Positions 6,748-14,881 of a stretch of DNA of 17,663 nt are shown one piece after another. Position 1 is the first letter of the stretch; every line of letters begins with the position of its first letter. This stretch comes from Sphingobacterium sp. UBA1575 (GTDB lineage: Bacteria; Bacteroidota; Bacteroidia; Sphingobacteriales; Sphingobacteriaceae). Position numbers and translations under genes: made by a program. Where the stretch lies: contig DCOH01000056.1 in assembly GCA_002322865.1 (NCBI GenBank), positions 50,825 to 68,487 on the forward strand, in the 5' to 3' direction. The notes under the pieces were generated by a model. That model saw nothing but the letters and a program-made list of their open reading frames with translations, was not told the origin of the DNA and did not search any database.

Positions 6748-8862
6748 ATGTTTAAAAATCTTATTTTTTGTCTCGCGTTGATTTCAGTGGTCGCTTGCGG
6801 CGCAAAACCACGAGTAAACCTGGAGAAGCAGGGAATGGAGCTGAGGCCGACCACACAGCATGAAATCATAGCAAAGGAGGTTGCGAATCTTCTGGAGAAT
6901 GTCAGCTATAAGAAAGCCACCATGAACGATTCCCTGTCGAACATAATCTACAACAACCTCATCGAGACAATTGATCCAGGAAAAAACTATCTGCTGCAAT
7001 CGGACATCGATGACTTCCAACAGTACAAGAACAGCATTTCCCAGGATTTCCGAAAAGGGGACCTCACAAGCACCTTCTACATTTTCAGCAAATATGTGGA
7101 CCGCTATCTTCAGGCCATGAACTATGCCTTGGTACAGATCGATGCAGTCCACGATTTTACCTTGGATGAAAACTACACCAGCTTTCGTGAGAAACTACCT
7201 TGGTTCAGAACCGCTGCAGAGGTGAAGGACCAATGGCGCAAAAGGGTCAAGTATGATCTTCTGAACCTAAAGTTGGCATCAACGGATTCAGCAAAGTTCG
7301 ACCTGGATAAAAGCAAGGAGTCCTTGCGCAGCCGTTACAACAACTTGATATCCCAGATCAAAAAAACGAATGCCAATGATGCATTCCAAGTGATCATGAC
7401 TTCTTTTACGGACGCTGTGGATCCGCACACAAACTATTTTAACCCATCCTTGGCACAAGGTTTCAACGAGAGCATGTCTAACACGCTGGAGGGTATCGGT
7501 GCCCAATTGCAGATGGAAAACGAAATGGTGACCATCAAGATGATCATCGCCGGAGGCCCTGCATTTAAGGAAAAATCCCTGCAGATCAATGACCGCATTG
7601 TTGCAGTAGCACAAGGAAACGGTGAGTTCGAGGATATTATCGGATGGCGCTTGGATGCGGCGGTCGCAAAAATCAAAGGTAAGAAAGGAACGGTTGTCCG
7701 CCTGAAGGTTCTACCTGCCGGAGCGGCATTGTCCACCCCGCCAAAAACAGTCACACTAACCCGTGAGAAGATCGTCCTTTCGGAGGAATCCGCAAAACGT
7801 AAGATCCAAACAGTGAAAGGAACGGATGGAAAGGCCTATAAAGTTGGTATCATCGACCTTCCGAAATTCTATATAGATTTTGAGGCAGTCCGACGAGGGG
7901 ACCCGGATTATAAGAGTACCACCCGAGATGTCCGATTGATCATCGACAGCCTGAAACGCGATGGGGTCGACGCTATCGTAATGGACCTGAGGAACAATGG
8001 CGGTGGCTCATTGGTAGAAGCTGTAGAACTTACCGGATTGTTCATCGACAAAGGACCTGTTGTACAGGTTCGTGATACCAGGAACCGCGTCCAGGTGGAT
8101 AGTGACGAAGAACCGGGCCTGGCCTGGGAAGGTCCGTTTGGTGTGATCATCAACCGTTTCTCGGCATCGGCCTCAGAGATTTTCGCAGGTGCCATCCAGG
8201 ATTATGGTCGTGGTGTCATCCTTGGCTCAACCTCCTATGGTAAAGGTACGGTTCAGAGTGCGGTGGATATGTCCCGATTTATATCAGCAACCAATAAGAT
8301 TTTGATCAAAGCAGCTGGTAACAATGATCCGGATACCCCTAATGGAGCACCTGAATTTGGGCAGATCAATATCACGATGGGTAAATTCTACCGTATCAAC
8401 GGAAGCAGCACCCAACATAAGGGGGTCACCCCGGATGTCACATTTCCGACCCAGTATACCGCGGAGAAATTCGGAGAAAGTTCAGAGCCTTCGGCATTGC
8501 CCTGGGACCAGATCAAACCGACCAATTTTTCAAAGATCCGGGAACTGACGGGAACCAACAGCAAATTGGAAGCCCTGCATAAGGCCCGTGTTCAGAAATC
8601 ACCAGCCTACAGTTTCCTATTGGAAGATATCGAGGAATTCAATAGAGCGGAACAGATGCCATCCGTAAGCCTGAATGAAGCGGAACTGAAGGCTGAACGA
8701 GAAAAGAACCGTTTGAAATTACGTGATAGGATCAATAAGCAATTAGCTTTCGAGGGAAAACCATTGTGGGAAGAGGGCCAACCACAACCCAAGATAGAAT
8801 ACGATTTCGTTCTGGATGAAAGTGCGAAGATCATGGTGGACTTTATCAATCTGAAGAAATAA
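6748..8862 (+). CDS. prc: Carboxy-terminal processing protease (tail-specific protease, S41), lipoprotein
   Basis: The 704-aa protein has a lipoprotein signal with lipobox Val-Val-Ala-Cys (Cys17), so it should be membrane-anchored and act in the periplasm. Domain order is that of Tsp/Prc: N-terminal helical domain (about 30-200), PDZ domain (about 249-322), S41 catalytic core (about 350-540, with MDLRNNGGGSLVEA at 412), and the C-terminal Tsp domain (about 545-700). The catalytic serine is Ser474 in RFSASASE, the lysine is Lys499 in YGKGTVQ, and Asp485 lies in QDYGR. Their spacing (11 and 25 residues) equals that of E. coli Tsp Ser430/Asp441/Lys455. It degrades or trims proteins with unstructured, non-polar C-termini. 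It stands alone with its own promoter candidate and a strong terminator. Nothing looks degraded. Confidence 0.97.
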   Translation: MFKNLIFCLALISVVACGAKPRVNLEKQGMELRPTTQHEIIAKEVANLLENVSYKKATMNDSLSNIIYNNLIETIDPGKNYLLQSDIDDFQQYKNSISQDFRKGDLTSTFYIFSKYVDRYLQAMNYALVQIDAVHDFTLDENYTSFREKLPWFRTAAEVKDQWRKRVKYDLLNLKLASTDSAKFDLDKSKESLRSRYNNLISQIKKTNANDAFQVIMTSFTDAVDPHTNYFNPSLAQGFNESMSNTLEGIGAQLQMENEMVTIKMIIAGGPAFKEKSLQINDRIVAVAQGNGEFEDIIGWRLDAAVAKIKGKKGTVVRLKVLPAGAALSTPPKTVTLTREKIVLSEESAKRKIQTVKGTDGKAYKVGIIDLPKFYIDFEAVRRGDPDYKSTTRDVRLIIDSLKRDGVDAIVMDLRNNGGGSLVEAVELTGLFIDKGPVVQVRDTRNRVQVDSDEEPGLAWEGPFGVIINRFSASASEIFAGAIQDYGRGVILGSTSYGKGTVQSAVDMSRFISATNKILIKAAGNNDPDTPNGAPEFGQINITMGKFYRINGSSTQHKGVTPDVTFPTQYTAEKFGESSEPSALPWDQIKPTNFSKIRELTGTNSKLEALHKARVQKSPAYSFLLEDIEEFNRAEQMPSVSLNEAELKAEREKNRLKLRDRINKQLAFEGKPLWEEGQPQPKIEYDFVLDESAKIMVDFINLKK

Positions 8863-8867
8863 ATCAA

Positions 8868-8911
8868 CAGCGGGCAGCTTGACCGTTCGTTCATAAAAAT
8901 GGCTGCCGCTG
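8868..8911 (+). other. Imperfect hairpin just after the protease gene
   Basis: CAGCGGGCAGC (8868-8878) can pair with GCTGCCGCTG (8902-8911) with one bulged G and a 23-nt loop, starting 5 bp after the stop codon. No T run follows. It may protect the 3' end of the mRNA or slow RNA polymerase before the main terminator. Confidence 0.4.
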
Positions 8912-8950
8912 CAAGCAATGGTACCGCAAAGGACGCTTATTGTTGGATTA

Positions 8951-8988
8951 AAAAGGAGTATGGGGAAATATTTTCCCATACTCCTTTT
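8951..8988 (+). terminator. Rho-independent terminator of the protease gene
   Basis: A perfect 14-bp stem (AAAAGGAGTATGGG / CCCATACTCCTTTT) with a 10-nt loop ends in TTTT and is followed by CCGGTTTTT. The A-rich left arm makes it able to work on both strands. It lies about 90 bp past the stop codon. Confidence 0.85.
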
Positions 8989-8989
8989 C

Positions 8990-9669
8990 CGGTTTTTGGC
9001 AGGTGCGTTTTATAACCAAGGGATGGCTCTTGCCCAACAGTGGATAATGATCTTTTCGAGTTCCGATAGATAGGCACCATAGTCCCTAAAAAAAGGTAAT
9101 TTTCTAGAAGAATCTTTGTCCTTATCGGTTTTTGACGCCAATATCCGAAAGGCTCGGTTATTGCTCGGAGAATGATTTTGGTTATAAGTCCCGATTGGAT
9201 GTAGTGGGACTTCTGGTGTACTGCTTATTACACTTCGGACGCTGGGCACAAATACTGTTTCGCTTTTGGGAATTCCGGATCCTGGGCACTCCTGGCAATA
9301 GCGATAATCCTACTTGGGGGTTCAGCTCCGATCTATCCCCGAAATGGAAAATAAGTTGTTCCATCTACCCATAGGGAGCTGGCAACCATTAACCAGGACC
9401 AGCACTTGATTTTAAATCATTCAAGGCCGTATTCAATATGTACATTTGTGTTGAAATGGTAGGACAATAATGGAAAGGTGATATTCAATTTCACTATAGG
9501 TATGAATATCGTGGAATGTTTAGTTCAAGCACCTGAGCCCCACTTAAGTCCTTGGTTTAAAATCAGCGGTTACCTAGGTATTTTGTCCTGAAAAAAAAGT
9601 ATTTGTTCATGTAAATTGGTTCGGATTTTTTATCTAATTTGGCCTCAGAACCATGAACAAAGAAAAAAT
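8990..9669. other. Intergenic stretch without a supportable gene
   Basis: About 680 bp between the protease terminator and the orphan gene. Short frames exist on both strands, such as 9010-9249 minus, but they start only at GTG and show no domain, leader or codon-use support. An 8-bp inverted repeat GATATTCA / TGAATATC (9480-9487 and 9503-9510) is the only structure noted. Nothing further can be called. Confidence 0.5.
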
Positions 9670-10137
9670 ATGACCTTGGATGAAAGATTGGAAAAATTCA
9701 ATGAGCATTTCCATTATAAAGAACAACCTGAACTATTTGAGTTCGACATGTCTCCGGAGAAGATCGCTTACAGAAATGAAGCCCTAAGGACAGCAGACAG
9801 AGATCTATACCTAAAATACCTCACTAATAGGTATTCGGAGAAATTGCAGAAAGAAATGCAAAGCTTTGATCTCTCGGCAAAAAACCTCGTAAAGATAGAC
9901 AAGGCTTCAGCAATTGAACTATTTAAAAGATATGAAGTCAACCTGCTCAAATCGGACATCAGTTTCCTGGAGGAGGATGCTATCTATAACATGTATAAGG
10001 TTAGTCCAGAGAGCATAGAATTTTTATTGGAAGGTTATCGCGAGGATCTAATCGATGTTTTTGCACCTATTGATGAGGTTTTCCAGAATGGAAGGAGTGA
10101 AATCTATCTGGACAAAAGTGGAGTGTACTCAAACTAA
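9670..10137 (+). CDS. Hypothetical acidic 155-aa protein
   Basis: The ATG at 9670 follows an A-rich leader (GAAAAAAT), typical for this phylum. The longer frame beginning with TTG at 9616 is rejected because its extra residues look like translated promoter DNA. The protein has no signal peptide or membrane segment and is probably cytosolic. It is rich in Glu, Asp, Lys and Leu and probably mostly helical (MTLDERLEKFNEHF...; KNLVKIDKASAIELFKRYEV). I do not recognise a family. It stands alone in gene-poor DNA, with a possible terminator directly after it. Confidence 0.7.
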   Translation: MTLDERLEKFNEHFHYKEQPELFEFDMSPEKIAYRNEALRTADRDLYLKYLTNRYSEKLQKEMQSFDLSAKNLVKIDKASAIELFKRYEVNLLKSDISFLEEDAIYNMYKVSPESIEFLLEGYREDLIDVFAPIDEVFQNGRSEIYLDKSGVYSN

Positions 10138-10143
10138 AAGATC

Positions 10144-10172
10144 GGATTTGAGATTTTGCTTATCTCGAATTC
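10144..10172 (+). terminator. Possible terminator of the 155-aa protein gene
   Basis: GGATTTGAGAT can pair with ATCTCGAATTC over 11 positions, two of them G-T, with a 7-nt loop. It lies 6 bp after the stop codon and is followed by ACTTTAATTTAAATAG, so the T tract is broken. It is a weak terminator at best. Confidence 0.4.
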
Positions 10173-10194
10173 ACTTTAATTTAAATAGAATTTT

Positions 10195-10570
10195 ATGAAA
10201 AAGTAGGTTATATCGGGAAAGGAGATTATTGATGATTTGTTCTGATCGGATATTTTAGTATTTGAAAAAACATTAAACTGCCAGCCAGAATGCAAAAGAC
10301 CAGAAGATTGCTTATTGGCCAAAGATAATCCTGAACAGGAAATCAGTTCCGATCGGAAATGTCACCTTGTATGAAAAGAAGAATAGCCATTCTGGATCAA
10401 AGAAATGGAACAAGGTCGAAAATTGCATGGATGAATTTTAGAAAAAAGGCAGGCGCAAATAAATTCGCAGTTTCAAGTTATGGAATGCAATCACCTACCG
10501 TATTGACGGATTCCGGGAGCTGAAAGGCGAGGATAGCGATTTTCTAAGCAATGGGATGTATCAACATTAG
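10195..10570 (+). pseudogene. Possible remnant of a decayed coding sequence
   Basis: From the ATG at 10195 one frame gives protein-like stretches broken by stop codons: VISGKEIIDDLF, stop, SDILVFEKTLNCQPECKRPE and on to DRKCHLV, stop, KEE, stop, PFWIKEMEQGRKLHG, stop. After a shift of frame near 10470 another stretch follows (FKLWNAITYRIDGFRELKGE ... NGMYQH, stop at 10568). Several stops are TGA or TAG, one transition away from Trp or Gln codons. I recognise no family, and such runs can arise by chance in AT-rich DNA, so this is a weak call. Confidence 0.25.
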
Positions 10571-10729
10571 CCTTTTTTTTACAATTATGCTAACGAATAT
10601 ATCCTATCCAGGCGAAGACAGATACTCCAAATCAATTATACTACAATTTTAATCTAAAGATTTCATGACCATCCCCTTTATATCAACAGGCGGGGCTTAT
10701 TTTAGTATATTTTTTTCTATATTTACTTT

Positions 10730-10808
10730 GATAATATAAGTCTTAAGACTTTTGGTTAATAAATAGTCAGCAAGCCTACATCTCCCGATCGTAGGCTTGT
10801 GTTTTTTA
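10730..10808 (+). ncRNA. Candidate small RNA ending at a rho-independent terminator
   Basis: No gene precedes the strong terminator at 10771-10808. Upstream, TACTTTG (10724-10730) is close to the -7 consensus, and a perfect 14-bp palindrome AAGTCTTAAGACTT (10738-10751) follows. A transcript of about 70-80 nt with one or two stems is possible. I recognise no known RNA family; the strand is set by the terminator. Confidence 0.35.
10771..10808 (+). terminator. Rho-independent terminator without an obvious gene
   Basis: A perfect 9-bp stem CAAGCCTAC / GTAGGCTTG with an 11-nt loop is followed by TGTTTTTTAAA. On the plus strand it has the full form of an intrinsic terminator. Confidence 0.7.
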
Positions 10809-10892
10809 AATAGTTTTTTTAGATTTAAACATTCATTAGTCAGAGTTGATCGTGCAATATCAATCCTGATGGAACGATTAGGTTTTATTTTA

Positions 10893-10922
10893 GGGTAGCA
10901 CTCAAGCGTGCTGCCCATTTTT
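10893..10922 (+). terminator. Second rho-independent terminator, about 100 bp further on
   Basis: GGGTAGCAC pairs with GTGCTGCCC (9 positions, one G-T) around a 6-nt loop, then ATTTTTAATA follows. No open reading frame lies between this and the previous terminator, so a second short transcript or a back-up stop is possible. Confidence 0.6.
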
Positions 10923-11647
10923 AATAAGGATTATTTCGACCGATCCGACCGATCGGCCACAGACCACTGCATTCCAACAATTATGTGGGCAAATATCTTT
11001 AATAATATTATGTTTTTTCGAAACTCTGTTCAATATTGTCTGTCCTAACCATTGCATGGGTCTTCACCATACTTTGTGCAGATAGCGCGGACCGGGCAGC
11101 TAATTGCCCAATAGTTTATCCTTCCTTTACTATAGCAGTTATTGAAATGTCTTGAGGTCTTGAAACTACAAAGTGATGGTGAACAATCTGTCTTAAATAG
11201 ATAAAGTCTTTAAAAGATAAAAAATGGTCGAGTTCTTCCGACAATGACTACATTTTACACCGTTTTTTTCAATAAGCAAACATCATTTGGCTTTATAAAT
11301 GCTGAATAAATTTCTCCTCATAATTATTATATGAGCTATAATCTAACTGAAACACGTTGAAAAGCAAAGCAATAAGCATCATTACCAAATAGTTACCTGA
11401 CATTTTTGATAATCTTTATAAAAGCTTAAAAATCATCCGATCCAGCCTTTTCCAAATAACCTTAAAATAGAAAATAAGGCAAGTAATTAATCCTATATGC
11501 AATGATTCCAACATTATGAATGGGGCCCTAGCCCAACTCAGATAAATTGTCTGGCTATTATTTACTTCAGGGCCTTTGGAGTCCAGAACGCAGGAATTAT
11601 GGCATTTCCATACCAAACAAAACCGCCCTTCATCGGTTCCTCCATTA
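10923..11647. other. AT-rich intergenic stretch without a supportable gene
   Basis: About 720 bp of AT-rich DNA. It has a 9-bp tandem repeat CGACCGATC x2 (10937-10954) that overlaps a CCGATCGG palindrome. A frame on the minus strand at 11416-11616 has only a TTG start and is not supported. No promoter with a full consensus could be fixed for the gene at 11648. Confidence 0.5.
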
Positions 11648-13333
11648 ATGGTTAACAGAAAAAGCGATCAAACGAAGAAAAATCGCACCCTAAGAATAAT
11701 CTTATACAGCCTAGGCAGTATCCTTCTAATCGGTTTAATAGCCTCTTGGATATTATCCTCCTATCTTGCACCATACCTGAAAAGTGAAATCACCCAAAAG
11801 GTTCATGAAGGATCGGATGGCCTATATAAATTGGACATGAAAGATCTGGATGTGACCCTGGCAACAGGGACCATCCAAATCCAGAATCTTAAACTTACTG
11901 CCGACCCCAACATCCTCAAAAAACTGAATAGTCAGGATTCGCTCACTGAATTCGTCCTTGAAGGCAGTTCACAAAGCCTGAGACTATCAGGGCTAAAGAT
12001 CATCGATCTGCTTCTATCCAAAAAATTGCATATATCCTCCATTAGCATGGATGCACTGAATCTTGTCCTGCATCAGCCTAAAACCAACAGAAATGAAAAA
12101 GAGAAACCCAAAACGGCCTATGAGTTGATCCAAAAGCATCTCAAGTCCCTACATATTGGAATTATCGATATCAAAAAAGCCGATCTGACGATAAAAAATG
12201 ATGGAGAGGACCTTCAAGTAAAAGAAATTGATGTGGAAATGAAGGATTTTCTGATCGATGATAAGTCAGAACAAAACCCTTCAAGGGTATTATTTGCAAA
12301 GGATATCCAGATATCTTTTCCCCAGTTTGATTTTCAAATACCCAACAGTCCCTATAAACTTTCCTTAAAGGATCTAAGGCTGAATGCCAAGGACAGTTTA
12401 TTGACTATGTCAGACCTTATGGTCCGACCCATGGTATCCAGAACCACCTTTGCAAAGAACGATCAAGAGAACAAAGCGATGATCGACCTGAAATTGGGAG
12501 GTTTCAGGATGACCGGTCTGCACTTGCGAAGGTTTATCCAGGATAGGTTGATAAGAGCTGAACACCTGTTATTGGAGCAGGGAAATATCGCCCTTTCCAA
12601 GGATAAACGGTACCAACAGGAGAATGTATCAAAGATCGGCGAGAATCCGGCCCAACAGATCATGGCATTCAACCAACGGATCTTCCTGGATCGGGTAGAT
12701 CTGAAAGGAATCCGTTTAAGTTATACGGAAAGGAGCAAGAGATACAATCGGGACGGTACGGTCCATTTCAACCAGATCCAAGGAACTTTAAGGAATGTGA
12801 ACAATGATACCCTAAGTTTGAGAAGGAACAGCCATATGGAAGCAGATCTTCAGGGATACGCAATGGGGGAAGGATTGTTGAAAGCCTATTTTAACTTTGA
12901 TATGTTGAGCAGAAATGGGAGATACAGTTATAAAGGGTCTCTGGAAAGGATGCAAGCACCTGCATACAACAAGATCCTGGTTCCATTATTGAACATCGAG
13001 CTCAATTCGGGGAATATCCGACAGATTAAATTTGATATCCATGGGGACGACGTCAATAGTAAGGGGACCTTTCATTTTGATTATGACCATTTTAAAGTGA
13101 GCATATTGCAGGATCCGGATAGTGGTAAGAAAGGAAAGAAAGGCTTTCTGTCCCTTCTGGCAAATACCTTTCTGATCAATGACAGTAATCCGGATGCCAA
13201 TGGGAAATATACAGTGGCCCAAATTTATTATACCCGAACTCCAGAGCACCCCTATTTTAAGGTCGTATGGAAAACCTTATTGCAGGGGATAATTGAATGT
13301 ACCGGGACGAACCCGGATATTTTACCTCTGTAG
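11648..13333 (+). CDS. AsmA/DUF748-like membrane-anchored periplasmic protein
   Basis: I start at ATG 11648 (561 aa); an in-frame TTG 24 codons upstream would add a segment unlike a leader. A positively charged N-terminus (MVNRKSDQTKKNRTLRI) is followed by one membrane helix (about residues 18-42, ILYSLGSILLIGLIASWIL). The rest is a long periplasmic chain of short beta strands, starting with LDMKDLDVTLATGTIQIQNL and continuing with LSLKDLRLNAKDSLLTMSDL. This N-anchor plus repeated-strand form is typical of AsmA-like and DUF748 proteins, some of which carry lipids between membranes. The end (YYTRTPEHPYFKVVWKTLLQ) also suits that group. Assignment is by pattern only; the cargo is unknown. It stands alone in orientation with the YaiO gene, 266 bp upstream of it. 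Confidence 0.8.
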   Translation: MVNRKSDQTKKNRTLRIILYSLGSILLIGLIASWILSSYLAPYLKSEITQKVHEGSDGLYKLDMKDLDVTLATGTIQIQNLKLTADPNILKKLNSQDSLTEFVLEGSSQSLRLSGLKIIDLLLSKKLHISSISMDALNLVLHQPKTNRNEKEKPKTAYELIQKHLKSLHIGIIDIKKADLTIKNDGEDLQVKEIDVEMKDFLIDDKSEQNPSRVLFAKDIQISFPQFDFQIPNSPYKLSLKDLRLNAKDSLLTMSDLMVRPMVSRTTFAKNDQENKAMIDLKLGGFRMTGLHLRRFIQDRLIRAEHLLLEQGNIALSKDKRYQQENVSKIGENPAQQIMAFNQRIFLDRVDLKGIRLSYTERSKRYNRDGTVHFNQIQGTLRNVNNDTLSLRRNSHMEADLQGYAMGEGLLKAYFNFDMLSRNGRYSYKGSLERMQAPAYNKILVPLLNIELNSGNIRQIKFDIHGDDVNSKGTFHFDYDHFKVSILQDPDSGKKGKKGFLSLLANTFLINDSNPDANGKYTVAQIYYTRTPEHPYFKVVWKTLLQGIIECTGTNPDILPL

Positions 13334-13575
13334 GTCCAGCATGAAATGCCGTAAGGGGTTCAAAGATCCAAGAACAGGGAGACCATTGATCCTGATCCTC
13401 ATTGCCAAGATCATCCCTCATTGCAGGGTTCCCGCAGGGAAGCTGGGAAGTGCGCATATGTGCAAATCGCCTGTCTTGACAGCATGACCCTAAAGGCCTG
13501 CTTGTCTTGTATCTCGAAATTAACAGATAGCCTGGTTAGGGCAGCGAAGTTTCTCTCAATGACAGGTAGATTTAT

Positions 13576-13583
13576 TACATTTG
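13576..13583 (+). promoter_or_regulatory. Candidate Bacteroidota promoter (-7 box) of the YaiO-family gene
   Basis: TACATTTG matches TAnnTTTG exactly. It lies 16 bp before the ATG, so the leader would be about 10 nt. A -33 element is weak (TTT about 23 nt upstream). Confidence 0.5.
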
Positions 13584-13599
13584 CATAAACTATATCATC

Positions 13600-14874
13600 A
13601 TGCGCTTAAACGGAAAACAATCATTCCTCTACAATAACTTTTTATGTCCTGCGCTCCTTTGGGTCATATTGTGCCTCGGAATCAGCTCAGCCCATTCACA
13701 GGAGCTTAACTCTGATCAGCTTTTCCAAAAAGCAAGGATTGAAGCATTTGAGAACAAAAATTATCCCGGGGCAATTAATATCGCGAAACAGGCATTGACA
13801 AGAAGCCCTGACTATACGGACATCCAGGTTTTCCTGGGAAGATTATACACCTGGTCCGATCAGCCTGATTCCGCCCGTATGGTTTTTCAAATGATCGCGC
13901 TTAACCCCCCCCAGGATCCTGATTTCTACCTAGCCTATGGTTCCCTAGAGTATTGGGAAGGCCAGCACCCCAAAGCCTTGCAGATCGTTAATAGAGGCCT
14001 GTCCATCTCGCCAAAAACAGAAGACCTCCTTTTATTAAAGGCGAAGATCCTTCAGAGCGCGAAACAATATGATGATGCCCTGAACTCTCTCCAATCCCTT
14101 TTGGAGGTAAACCCCAAAAATGGGGAGGCCAGGGATATGCTGGCTCGTTTAAAGAACCAGGAAACAGGACATGAAATCGGAATCAATTATAATTTCATGT
14201 ACTTTAACACCCAGTTTGAGGACAATTGGCATGTTTTAGGTGCAAGTTATAAGCGTGCCACACCCATAGGTTCATTCATATTGCGGACAAACTACGCAAA
14301 TAAATTTGCAGACAATGGAGTTCAATTTGAACTGGAGGCCTATCCGCGACTTTCCAACCTATTCTACATGTACCTAGGTGCGGGATATTCCGATGATGTG
14401 GGGATATTTCCCAAATTCAGATCTGGAGCATCCCTTTACGCCAACCTGCCAAAGAGCTTTGAAGCAGAGATTGGCTACCGGCAATTGAAATTCACCCAGG
14501 ATATTTGGATGTACACAGCATCCATCGGAAAATATTATAAGAACTTTTGGTTCAACATCAGGACATACCTCACTCCTGATGAAGATAACATCTCCCAATC
14601 ATATGCTGGAACTGTTCGATATTATACCAGGGGCGCAGATGATTATTTGGGATTTATCGTGGGAACCGGCATCAGCCCCGAAGAGAACCGCGAAAACCTC
14701 TTTACCGACAATCCTTATAAACTGAAATCCTTTAAAGCGGGTATGGATTACAATTTCACGGTTAGATCGAAGAATCTGTTCTCCATTACCGGGACCTATT
14801 ATAAAGTAGAGTACAGACCGCAGACCAAGGATGACCAGTTTGATATCAGCCTGGGATATAGAAGAAGGTTCTAG
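13600..14874 (+). CDS. YaiO-family outer-membrane beta-barrel protein with TPR domain
   Basis: The 424-aa protein has a signal peptide of about 33 residues ending SAHSQ. Residues about 37-190 hold TPR-type helical repeats: QLFQKARIEAFENKNYPGAI, VFLGRLYTWSDQPDSARMVF, LAYGSLEYWEGQHPKALQIV, and LLKAKILQSAKQYDDALNSL. From about 193 on there are amphipathic strands rich in Tyr, Phe and Gly (HEIGINYNFMYFN ... DDYLGFIVGTGIS), ending with FDISLGYRRRF. The C-terminal Phe is the barrel-assembly signal. This layout is that of YaiO, whose E. coli gene sits next to a family 2 glycosyltransferase (YaiP). Here too the convergent neighbour is a GT2-containing protein. A role in moving or anchoring a surface polysaccharide is an inference. 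Confidence 0.9.
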   Translation: MRLNGKQSFLYNNFLCPALLWVILCLGISSAHSQELNSDQLFQKARIEAFENKNYPGAINIAKQALTRSPDYTDIQVFLGRLYTWSDQPDSARMVFQMIALNPPQDPDFYLAYGSLEYWEGQHPKALQIVNRGLSISPKTEDLLLLKAKILQSAKQYDDALNSLQSLLEVNPKNGEARDMLARLKNQETGHEIGINYNFMYFNTQFEDNWHVLGASYKRATPIGSFILRTNYANKFADNGVQFELEAYPRLSNLFYMYLGAGYSDDVGIFPKFRSGASLYANLPKSFEAEIGYRQLKFTQDIWMYTASIGKYYKNFWFNIRTYLTPDEDNISQSYAGTVRYYTRGADDYLGFIVGTGISPEENRENLFTDNPYKLKSFKAGMDYNFTVRSKNLFSITGTYYKVEYRPQTKDDQFDISLGYRRRF

Positions 14875-14881
14875 GACCAGT

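Noticed and set aside
9010..9249. 79-aa minus-strand frame after the protease terminator
   Set aside because: Only a GTG start, no leader signal, no recognisable domain, and low-complexity content; not supportable as a gene.
9030..11540. Weak likeness between TTGGGCAAGAGCC (about 9028-9040, minus) and TTGGGCTAGGGCC (about 11524-11536, minus)
   Set aside because: About 11 of 13 bases match and the likeness does not extend on either side, so it is most likely chance and not ends of a mobile element.
11416..11616. 66-aa minus-strand frame with a hydrophobic stretch, divergent from the AsmA-like gene
   Set aside because: It begins at TTG, overlaps the leader of the neighbouring gene, and its hydrophobic run can be explained by AT-rich DNA.
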